Source: DATFDN01 sp963756545 (GTDB lineage: Bacteria; Pseudomonadota; Alphaproteobacteria; Acetobacterales; Acetobacteraceae). From it: DNA of 64,000 bases. The notes beneath the pieces are model-generated. The model did no database searches. It was not told the origin of the DNA and saw only the letters and a list, made by a program, of their open reading frames with translations. How positions within the stretch are numbered: the first letter of the stretch is position 1; each line of letters starts with the position of its first letter. This document shows, piece by piece, positions 53,206-59,928 of the stretch. The position numbers were made by a program, and so were the translations under genes. The stretch covers positions 248,001-312,000 of the forward strand of contig CAVWNY010000008.1 of assembly GCA_963756545.1 (NCBI GenBank), given 5' to 3'.

Positions 53206-53539
53206 CGGCCAGGGCGAGCAGGTCGCGCATCGTCCTCAACTGCCCCGCGTCGAGCGCGCTCCAATCCAGCGTGAGCGCCGCTTCCGTCGCGATCGGCCCG
53301 CCCTCGGCGCCGGTGTGCTCGATGGCCTTGCGCTTGGGCGCTACGTACGCGGCAAGCTCCGCCAGCATCCGTCCCCGCAGCTCCGGGCGATTGTTTTCGT
53401 CCGAGGCCAGCCGCGCCATGCCCTCGATCGGGTCGCAGCCGAGCGCGGCCAGCTTTTCCATGACGGAGAGCGTGGCCTTGTTGGGCACGCCCTTCTGGCG
53501 TCCGCCGCGCCGTTCACCGGGCAGGCTGCCGCGTGGCAT
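53186..53539 (-). CDS. Phage terminase small subunit-like protein
   Basis: A 117-residue protein, start ATG 53539. GGRQKGVPNKATLSVMEKLA, GCDPIEGMARLASDENNRPE and LRGRMLAELAAYVAPKRKAI are typical of the short DNA-packaging proteins encoded just before TerL in alphaproteobacterial prophages. Its TGA overlaps a GTG (GTGA) that would start the next gene, whose frame opens ITRELLFGSERLIRRWV but closes after ~65 codons. The TerL that should follow has been replaced by the PglZ/BrxL segment. Confidence 0.65.
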   Translation of the reverse strand: MPRGSLPGERRGGRQKGVPNKATLSVMEKLAALGCDPIEGMARLASDENNRPELRGRMLAELAAYVAPKRKAIEHTGAEGGPIATEAALTLDWSALDAGQLRTMRDLLALAGAGRKR

Positions 53540-53577
53540 TGACTATCCTTCGCAACTGTTGCTGTTCACGGATTGTA

Positions 53578-54165
53578 TCACGTCGGCACCGCGCGCCCGT
53601 AGGTCTTGATGACCTGGGCATCCTCGAACAATGGCTTGGCACTATTCAGGTCGCGTTCCTCGTTCAACGTGTGCGCCGCCAAGCCGCCCTCCATCGGCCG
53701 CAACGCGATGGTCCTTTCCCGTTGCGAGATCACGACACGAGATAGCGCGATCCGGCCCGTCTTTTCGATCGCCTCGCGCACCACGGCATAGACATCCTCG
53801 CCGGCTTTCCCGTCCGGCGCGAGGTAGTAGCTCGAGTCGAAATAGACCGGATCGATCGAGCCTGCCTCGACGAACTTTTCAATCGTCATCACCGACGAGC
53901 TTTCGACTTTGACGCTGTCGAAATCCTCGTCGGTAAGGATCACGTAGTGATCCTTTTTGAACTCAAAGCCTTTCACCAGATCACGGCGCGACAGCTCTTT
54001 CCCGGTCTCCGCATCCTGCGTCACCAGCCGGATGCGGTTGCCTGTCTCCGGATTGATCATGTTGAAGCGGATTGCGGCGCGATCGTGCCTCGCGCTGTAG
54101 AGCGCGACCGGACAGGAAACGAGGGCGAGCCGGAGATGCCCTCGCCAGATTGGCCGCTGCGCCAT
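53578..54165 (-). CDS. ku: Ku protein (NHEJ), C-terminally truncated
   Basis: About 195 residues from ATG 54165, with AAGGAGGT 5 bp upstream. The Ku core is clear: RPIWRGHLRLALVSCPVALY, RLVTQDAETGKELSRRDLVK, GFEFKKDHYVILTDEDFDSV, IDPVYFDSSYYLAPDGKAGE and ALRPMEGGLAAHTLNEERDL. Bacterial Ku proteins usually run to ~260-290 residues; here the last part is replaced by an unrelated tail (VIKTYGRAVPT). The DNA-ring core may be nearly complete, but the C-terminal region that contacts LigD is missing. No ligD gene is in the window. Confidence 0.82.
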   Translation of the reverse strand: MAQRPIWRGHLRLALVSCPVALYSARHDRAAIRFNMINPETGNRIRLVTQDAETGKELSRRDLVKGFEFKKDHYVILTDEDFDSVKVESSSVMTIEKFVEAGSIDPVYFDSSYYLAPDGKAGEDVYAVVREAIEKTGRIALSRVVISQRERTIALRPMEGGLAAHTLNEERDLNSAKPLFEDAQVIKTYGRAVPT

Positions 54166-54214
54166 GACGAACCTCCTTGTGCCCCCGGTTCGGGTTGGCA
54201 ATCCGTGATGCTAC

Positions 54215-54490
54215 AGCCGGCGAGTGCCCGAAGAGGATGTCGGTGACCTTGCCGACCACGTCCGGGACGAGACGGCGCATCGCCGCCGTGGCCAGCCTCA
54301 GGTCGCGCTTCATCGGCCCGAAGAGGCTGAAGACAAGGGGCTCGCTGGACAGCAGGTTGCCCCAGAGGCGCGCGATGTCGATGACGGCGCCCATCTCGCG
54401 ATAGGCGACCTCCCGGCGCACCAGCGGCACCAAGGCGGGATCGATGAGGTTGGCCCCGGTGCGGGCGATGCGGGCCGTCACGCGGCTTCC
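54215..54490 (-). pseudogene. Fragment resembling PGN_0703-type PD-(D/E)XK nuclease
   Basis: The minus strand reads YREMGAVIDIARLWGNLLSS, EPLVFSLFGPMKRDLRLATA and RRLVPDVVGKVTDILFGHSP. The NLLSS-P-x-F-x-LFG and DLxLATA blocks recall the N-terminal part of PGN_0703-like restriction-type nucleases. The catalytic portion is not present; the frame runs into the Ku gene region. Assignment is from recall and is tentative. Confidence 0.45.
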
Positions 54491-54515
54491 CAGGGCGCCG
54501 CGTGCGCCCCTGGGC

Positions 54516-54764
54516 ATCGTCACAGGCGGGCTGACCCGCCGCTGCCTGGACGCACTGCGGGAGGCCGGGGAGCCGGCGGCGATCGACGCCATCGCGGTTT
54601 CCGCGCTGCGGGACAAGGGCCTGGACGCGGAGGACAAGGCGCTGCGGGCGGACTTCGGGCGGCGGTTCCTGCGGACGCTGAACCGGCTGCTACAGCGGGG
54701 TGCGGTGACCAAGGTGGGCTATGGGGTCGGTAGGCGGTGGGGATTGCCGCCAGACGAAGCCTAA
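54516..54764 (+). CDS. Short helical protein, probable wHTH fragment
   Basis: The coding-like part reads GLTRRCLDALREAGEPAAID, AIAVSALRDKGLDAEDKALR and RTLNRLLQRGAVTKVGYGVG, a winged-helix pattern. The in-frame ATG at 54444 lies in non-conserved Arg/Pro-rich sequence that shadows the opposite strand, so the true start is unclear and the gene may be 5'-truncated. Similar small genes accompany insertion sequences in related bacteria as far as I recall. Confidence 0.45.
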   Translation: MVTGGLTRRCLDALREAGEPAAIDAIAVSALRDKGLDAEDKALRADFGRRFLRTLNRLLQRGAVTKVGYGVGRRWGLPPDEA

Positions 54765-54979
54765 GACTCCGCAAACGCCCGGCTGGCCACCCATCCACCC
54801 CAGACGACCGGGATGGCCCAAAGGAGACCGAAGCCCGCCAGAACCCACTCGTACCAGGGCCAGCCGGCCCCAAGGGCCAGATAGGCCGCTCCGGCTATCG
54901 CGGTCGGATAGGCGATCGCGATGAGGCGAAACACTATGTGGCTAGGACGGCAAGCCTGAGGGGTTTGCGAGCCGGTCAA
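54761..54979 (-). CDS. Small membrane protein, two helices
   Basis: A 72-residue protein. TTG start at 54979 with GGAGGT 4 bp upstream, which supports real translation. There are two hydrophobic segments (IVFRLIAIAYPTAIAGAAYL and WYEWVLAGFGLLWAIPVVWG). Function unknown. Its ribosome site overlaps the stop of an upstream 30-codon frame on the same strand, suggesting a two-cistron unit. Confidence 0.55.
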   Translation of the reverse strand: MTGSQTPQACRPSHIVFRLIAIAYPTAIAGAAYLALGAGWPWYEWVLAGFGLLWAIPVVWGGWVASRAFAES

Positions 54980-54988
54980 GATGACCTC

Positions 54989-55081
54989 CTAGCAGGCGAA
55001 CGAGGGTGCTGACATCAGGGCCTCGGCTGCGGCGACTGCGGCGACGAACGCAAGCACGATCCCGAACACCATCCGCTGCAT
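54989..55081 (-). CDS. Possible 30-residue membrane microprotein
   Basis: ATG 55081 is preceded by GGAGG at 9 bp. The product (MQRMVFGIVLAFVAAVAAAE and ten more residues) is one hydrophobic helix with a short Cys-ending tail. Its stop is 7 bp before the TTG of the next membrane protein gene. Small size makes it uncertain. Confidence 0.35.
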   Translation of the reverse strand: MQRMVFGIVLAFVAAVAAAEALMSAPSFAC

Positions 55082-55559
55082 CTGCCCAAGCCTCCGCATG
55101 GGGAGACAGGCGCCCCCCGACCCGGAGCGCCTGTCGCCAAGCTCCATAAGCGGGGAACAGCGCCGACCGGAGCCGGGAGGCAGGATGACGCGGAAAGGTT
55201 GAGGAATGGTGGAGAGCAGGCGATCACGAAGAAAGAACGCGGGGCGGTTCCAGCATCGTGAGGCAGAGCCGAATGCATGCCGAGCAAGTGGCGAGAATCT
55301 TCCCGTTCACCTCCAACTCCGCCTGCATCGCCCGAAGTGCTGCGGGGCTATCACAGGATGGCTCGACCATGGGGCGTTTGGGCACGGTCACAGAAGCCGC
55401 CTGACTTGGTCGATCACGTTCGGCAACTCCCGATAGAACGCATAGGATGCGACTTGCGGGGTTGATGGCGGGTTAAGGGTGGGACTGAACGTATCGAACC
55501 AGTGGACGGTTCAGAAGCGGGTCGGGGCGTCGTTGTGGAATTTTGCGGGCGCGGGGGAC
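55082..55559. other. Stretch without a supported gene
   Basis: Roughly 480 bp between the microprotein and a Fic fragment. A 50-codon minus frame around 55390-55245 (Cys-containing, SPAALRAMQAELEVNGKILA) is the only candidate and lacks a clear ribosome site. The rest shows broken frames, in keeping with the decayed neighbourhood. Confidence 0.4.
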
Positions 55560-55712
55560 GGTGCGGTCAGAGCACGGGGCTATGCCCGCAGCCTCCAAAG
55601 CCGAAAGGAAAAACAGAATCCAATCTTCCCAAGCGCCAGACGCGGAGACATCGCGCATGCGGTCAATGTATTCGTCCTTGTTTTGTCCGAAGTACTCACT
55701 AGGGCCTCGCGA
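55560..55712 (-). pseudogene. Fic-family protein fragment cut by IS5
   Basis: The minus strand reads PSEYFGQNKDEYIDRMRDVS, then ASGAWEDWILFFLSALEAAG. This resembles the region after the Fic core (pattern YFxxxRxEYYDxL...GxWxxWxxFFLxGV). The Fic motif itself is missing: its upstream part was replaced by the truncated IS5 whose frame ends within this sequence. Downstream the frame decays. Confidence 0.6.
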
Positions 55713-56362
55713 AGAAGTCCTCGATCAGGTGGCGTTCCTTGTAGACATGGCGATCGAATCTGCGGGGCACCCGGCGATTAGCCTTTGGCGGGATTACGAC
55801 GGTCTTGCCCGCTTCCGCCAGCGGCTCAATGACCCGCTCGTCGGCGTCGAATGCCTTGTCGGCGATCAACACGTCGGCCTGCATATCCGGCAACAGGCGG
55901 TCGGCACCCACCAGGTCGTGCGCCTCGCCACCGGTCAGATGGAAACCGACCGGATTGCCGAGCGCATCGACCATGGTATAAATCTTGGTGCTCAATCCGC
56001 CCCGCGAGCGCCCGATGGCTTGGTCCTCCTCGTCTTTTTTTAGCGCCTGCACTGTGCTGATGGGCTCGCACAATGGTGCTGTCGAGCATCGCGTATTCGT
56101 TGTCGGCATCGGCGGCGAGATGCTGAAACAGCCGTTTCCAGACCCCGGATTTCGCCCAGCGGCTGAAACGCCGATGGGTGTTCTTCCAGTCGCCGAAGCG
56201 ATCCGGCAGATCGCGCCAGGGAATACCGGCTCGGTAGCGGTAGAGTACCGCTTCAACGAACAGGCGGTTGTCCGCCGCGGTCACGCCGACCCACCCCTCG
56301 CTTCCCGGCAACAGGTCCTTGATCCGGTCCCACTGGTCGTCGCGAAGTCCGTAGCGGCGCAT
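55699..56362 (-). pseudogene. IS5-family transposase, truncated, with -1 frameshift site
   Basis: The first frame starts at 56362 (MRRYGLRDDQWDRIKDLLPG) and carries the N-terminal domain and first Asp region (AMLDSTIVRAHQHSAG). At CTAAAAAAAGAC (around 56034) the reading moves to the -1 frame (DEEDQAIGRSRGGLSTKIYT, then LIADKAFDADERVIEPLAEA), a known IS5 subgroup arrangement. The C-terminus stops at LIEDFFARP where the element is broken off into a Fic fragment. The lost end removes the final helix after the catalytic Glu. Confidence 0.8.
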
Positions 56363-56469
56363 CGGTCAGCTCCCCAAAGCTGACCGCCTACGAATCGAAA
56401 AACCCGTTGCGCCGGAATCGGCTATTTCGTCATGTGGTGCTGATTACCGCCGAATGTTGCAATCCGGAC

Positions 56470-57309
56470 TCACCGAGCCGGCGCCGAATTGGGAAGCCAC
56501 AGGTCGGGATTGACGACAGGCCCTAGTTCAATGCCAATGGCTGAGTGACCGAGGCGACGGGCGGCTACGAGGGTCGTGCCGGTGCCGGCGAAAGGGTCCA
56601 AGACGGTCGCCTTCGATCCTCCATGCAGGCTCAGGCACCGTATCGGTAGTTCGACCGGGAAGCCGGCTGGATGGTCGAACTTCTGCGCCTTGGACTTCAC
56701 CGTCGTGTAGGGGATGAACCATACGTTTCCGGCGCATCGCCGGTCCTTGGCGTGCCCCCACCGTGCGATGTTCGACTTGTCCTTGAAGGGGACGCCGACC
56801 TCTAATCGGTCAACGGCCACATCACCCGTCTTGGTGAAGTGGAATATCGGCTCATGATTTTGGTTCAGGTAACGGCGGCTGGTGATCGGCTTGAAGTGCC
56901 CGACCGTATCGTGTCCGATGCTGATGGATTTCACCCAAGTGATGTGGTTTTGCAACACGAACAGGTCGCGGAAGGCTCCGGCCACGTCAAAGACGATCCA
57001 CGGATCGGCGTTCGTGCTGCCGACGTTCAGAAAGAACGACCCTTCAGGCTTCAACACGCGATGGAGTTGCCGCCCGACCTTTGTAAGCCAGCCAAGGTAA
57101 TCGTCACGCGGCTTCCGATCCTCGTATGAACGATAGCGGACTCCGATGTTGTAGGGAGGGGACGTGACCACAGCGTCCACCGACTTCCCCGGAAGGGCTT
57201 CCAGTTCGGTTAGGCAGTCTCCGAGGATTACGCGCTGTCGGCCGACATCCCAGACCCGTTCGGGCCGTCCAAGGGCCGTCTCCGCTCTACGGGTCGAGTT
57301 TAGCGGCAT
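56470..57309 (-). CDS. Orphan site-specific DNA methyltransferase (beta class)
   Basis: A 279-residue N6-adenine/N4-cytosine enzyme. TSPPYNIG near residue 49 is motif IV; SFFLNVGST follows; LDPFAGTGTTLVAARRLG near 233 is motif I, giving the beta-class order. GGGAGGGGAG lies just upstream of ATG 57309. No cognate restriction gene is adjacent; flanks are IS5 remnants and small hypotheticals. The catalytic motifs look intact, so it may protect against a restriction system or regulate genes. Confidence 0.88.
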   Translation of the reverse strand: MPLNSTRRAETALGRPERVWDVGRQRVILGDCLTELEALPGKSVDAVVTSPPYNIGVRYRSYEDRKPRDDYLGWLTKVGRQLHRVLKPEGSFFLNVGSTNADPWIVFDVAGAFRDLFVLQNHITWVKSISIGHDTVGHFKPITSRRYLNQNHEPIFHFTKTGDVAVDRLEVGVPFKDKSNIARWGHAKDRRCAGNVWFIPYTTVKSKAQKFDHPAGFPVELPIRCLSLHGGSKATVLDPFAGTGTTLVAARRLGHSAIGIELGPVVNPDLWLPNSAPAR

Positions 57310-57405
57310 GCGTGTCTCCCCTCCCGACTGACTGGCCTATCCCGATCGATTCGGACAATAGGAGAAGAACGGAAAGGGTACAAGTCCGTAAGTCGGAAAA
57401 GGGGG

Positions 57406-57501
57406 CTAAGCTGCGAGGTTGGACCCCTTCTCGTTGTCGGTCTCCCAATTTTCCAGTAAACGCACCAAGTCGGCGATCTCCCACAGCCGCTCCGTTACCC
57501 C
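57406..57501 (-). CDS. Possible small ORF VTERLWEIADLVRLLENWET
   Basis: A short minus-strand frame following the 85-residue gene, in different phase, with GGAGG at its beginning but no normal start codon (CTG or GTA only). The sequence is protein-like (T-E-R-L-W-E-I, then LENWET). It may be a small accompanying gene or a remnant. Confidence 0.3.
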   Translation of the reverse strand, partial: GVTERLWEIADLVRLLENWETDNEKGSNLAA

Positions 57502-57507
57502 GGCCTC

Positions 57508-57765
57508 CTATTCCTCGTCCACGGGACCGAAGAGCCAAGGTCCAAGCATGGCGCGGGCTCGATCAACCTGCTCAACAACGTGGAAGACCGCTGAATCTGT
57601 GGAGCGAAGGTATTCCTCGATTTGGGCCTGCACCTCAGCCCATGTCGCCTGTCGTTCTCGAAGCACGACTAGCCACGCAAAAGCGCGGGCTCTATCAAGC
57701 TCATGCGAAGCGAAGATTCGGTCTCTCTCACCGAAGCAGCCGGGTAGTTCTGGATCGTATGCCAT
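57508..57765 (-). CDS. Hypothetical protein, YDPELPGCFG type
   Basis: An 85-residue protein (AYDPELPGCFGERDRIFASH, AFAWLVVLRERQATWAEVQA, acidic C-terminus). A decayed paralogue interrupted by IS5 lies at ~59257-59365. The same short gene in two copies suggests it belongs to a mobile or repeated unit. No function known. Start ATG 57765. Confidence 0.5.
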   Translation of the reverse strand: MAYDPELPGCFGERDRIFASHELDRARAFAWLVVLRERQATWAEVQAQIEEYLRSTDSAVFHVVEQVDRARAMLGPWLFGPVDEE

Positions 57766-57889
57766 GCCCGAAGGATATCACCTTCGGACAGCCGGCGCAT
57801 GCATAAGCGGTCAAGGACTAAATAGGACTTTATTCAAACTGAGACACTACCCGCCTGGGGCGAGACTCACGAGGCATTTCGCGAGCTAA

Positions 57890-58147
57890 TTAGGATCGCG
57901 GGCCGTCTGTGTGTCTTGACCACCAATGCTGCACCGGCAGGTCGGCGATCACGGATGAGCGGACGAGATAGTAGCCCTTCGTTTTGAGCGCGGCCACAAC
58001 TGCATCGGCCTCTTCGCCGATCGGCAGGGCTCGGCCGCCCCTAACGCGCCACGGAGCAAGTTCTACGGGCAAATTGCGTCCGGTCTCGTCCTCGGTGAAT
58101 CCGAGCACGTCAAAGTCCTTCGCGGACTGGAACATGAAAGCACGCAT
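57890..58147 (-). CDS. Conserved hypothetical protein
   Basis: An 85-residue protein from ATG 58147 with GGAG 8 bp upstream, chosen over an in-frame start at 58195. Sequence MRAFMFQSAKDFDVLGFTED ... APWRVRGGRALPIGEEADAV ... GYYLVRS. I recall similar proteins of unknown function in alphaproteobacteria. No membrane or catalytic motif. Confidence 0.55.
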   Translation of the reverse strand: MRAFMFQSAKDFDVLGFTEDETGRNLPVELAPWRVRGGRALPIGEEADAVVAALKTKGYYLVRSSVIADLPVQHWWSRHTDGPRS

Positions 58148-58308
58148 GAATTTACTCCGCCTCATCCAGTGGCCCCACCGCCACGGCCCGAGCATACTAC
58201 AGGCTCGATTTGCCTCTCAACGATGTGAAGGACAGCGGTCCTTTGAAATTGTAGATTATTCTTCGCTCTGGTCCCTGACTTCACTCTACAGTACCTCTCC
58301 CTCCCTCA

Positions 58309-59256
58309 GAGCCTGACTCAAAAGCCTACGATCTGGCGAGCCGCCTGACGGCGATCTGGATGGAGGCGATAGCGACGAAGGCCGCCAGCGTCTCGGCGAG
58401 GTTCTCGAAATCCTTGGCCAAGCGGCGGTTGCGACCGAACCAGGAGAAGGTGCGTTCGATCACCCAGCGCCGAGGCAGGACAACGAAGCCCTTCATGTCA
58501 TCGGTGCGCTTCACGATCTCCATTCGCAGGCTCGGAACCTTTGCGACCGCCGCCTCGACCTGCCTGGCGTTGTATCCGCCATCGGCCCAGACGAGTTCGA
58601 GCCAGGGGAAGCGGCGGCGTATTCTGTCGAGCACCAACGCGGCTCCATCACGATCCTGGACCCCCGCCGAATGCACCACGACGCGCAGCGGCAAGCCTTC
58701 GGTGTCGACCAGCGCGTGGATCTTGCGTCCCTTCAGCTTCTTGCCAGCATCGTAACCCACCGCGTCGTCTTTACCGCCCCCTTTTCCGCCGACTTCAGCG
58801 TCTGGCTGTCGATCACCCCAGCGGTCGGGCTCGCGTCGCGGCCAAGGCGCTCACGCAGGTTCGCGTGCAGCTCCGCCCAGATCGCCTCCCAGGTGCCCTC
58901 GCGTTGGAACATGCGGAAGATGTAGACCGTCGAACGCGGCGGGAAGCCATCGCGGGGGCAGATAGCGCCAGGCGGCAGATAGCGCCAGGGGCAGCCGGTC
59001 CGAAGCAGGTAGAGGATGGCGTTCATCGCTGAGCGCATCTCCGTTTTGCGCGGCCGCCCGCCCGCCTTGGCATCGGGGATCAACGGCGCGAGCCGCCCCC
59101 ATTCCGCATCCGTCAAATCGCTCGGAAATCGGCCGCCTTCACGGCGATACGTCGCCCGATGCTGATTCGTCCACATCCCATTGCACCACGCCGAAGTTGA
59201 TCGGCATGGTGAATCATCCCGCTCCGAGCCGGGGCAACGGCTTTTGGGTCAGGCTC
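58309..59256 (-). mobile_element. IS5-family insertion sequence
   Basis: Terminal inverted repeats GAGCCTGACTCAAAAGCC (58309-58326) and its partner at 59239-59256 (GAGCCTGACCCAAAAGCC when complemented) match at 17 of 18 positions. They are flanked by TCA on both sides, a 3-bp target duplication. Length ~948 bp. It carries two overlapping transposase frames on the minus strand and is inserted in a paralogue of the 85-residue gene at 57508. Confidence 0.85.
58326..59176 (-). CDS. IS5-family transposase (two frames joined by -1 frameshift)
   Basis: Frame A (59176 to about 58775) has SDLTDAEWGRLAPLIPDAKA and the first Asp region (AGVIDSQTLKSAEKG). Frame B (to 58326) has KDDAVGYDAGKKLKGRKIHA, LVWADGGYNARQVEAAVAKV (second Asp) and VLPRRWVIERTFSWFGRNRR (Glu). 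The join is at A AAG GGG, a plausible -1 slippery site, so the product can be made by programmed frameshifting. A 17-bp duplication (TGGCGCTATCTGCC twice near 58965-58995) plus an extra C keeps frame A open but inserts about five residues. Confidence 0.82.
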
Positions 59257-59365
59257 TCAGCGTTGCCAGCCACGCGAAGACCCGCCTTCGATCCAGCTTT
59301 GGGAGGCGAAGATCAGGTCCTTGTTGCCGAAGCAGCCAAGCAAATCTGAGTCGTATACCAAACTT
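59257..59365 (-). pseudogene. Paralogue of the YDPELPGCFG gene, disrupted by IS5
   Basis: The minus strand reads VYDSDLLGCFGNKDLIFASQ, then after a one-base shift KLDRRRVFAWLATL, parallel to the gene at 57508. The IS5 right end and its TCA duplication begin inside it; past the element the frame resumes LREGEV and stops. It is thus both frameshifted and insertionally inactivated. Confidence 0.6.
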
Positions 59366-59928
59366 TTTATTCCAGTGCTGGAGTAGGGCGTGGGGAATCA
59401 CATGATTCCCGTCTATCCCGGCCCAACGGGCGAAACAAGGGCGTTTGTAGCCAAAGCTGCACGGCAAGCATTCTCCGAACGACCCTATACGAAAATTTTC
59501 TGACCGAAGGTTCTCGCCCATGGTGGTCGGCGACATGCGGGTGTTCACCTATGGCAACCGCCATGTGCTGAATCTTCAGCGCGACGTGCCGCTCGCCGCC
59601 AGCGTCGACGAGCGGCACCTGTTCGAGGATTGGGCGAGCGGCAGTCGCGGCGATTGTGTCGGCCTGGCCGCGGCTTACGTCGGAATCCGCACCCAAGCCG
59701 GCGCGAGATCCGCCAGACCTCTGCTGCACGGCATCTATAACTAGTTGTTAAGATTTCCTATGTTAGGCCGTTTCTGGGGGTCAACCACGGCTGCGGAGCA
59801 AGCCGGTTTCGCTACAGGTCACATCGTGGGATCCCTGGCGGTGTGGTGGTGCCGATGGTCTCGCAACAGCCGATAACCGCACCGTGGGTGCAGCCGCGCA
59901 AGATGGGACCGTCCGGGGCGGACTGGGG
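59366..59928. other. Stretch with only a fragmentary frame
   Basis: Most of this interval shows no gene. A + strand frame at 59520-59744 (RVFTYGNRHVLNLQRDVPLA, ERHLFEDWASGSRGDCVGLA) looks protein-like but lacks a ribosome site and is not recognised; it may be a relic. The last ~180 bp should hold the promoter of the GGDEF-EAL gene. Confidence 0.4.

Noticed and set aside
52989..53264. Start of a terminase large subunit (ITRELLFGSERL) after the TerS-like gene
   Set aside because: The frame closes after ~65 codons with no ATPase motif; the PglZ-like frame is the better coding signal beyond the first residues, so at most a stub remains.
59520..59744. Independent gene RVFTYGNRHVLNLQ...
   Set aside because: No ribosome site, no family recognised, and located among relics; kept only as part of the gene-free stretch.
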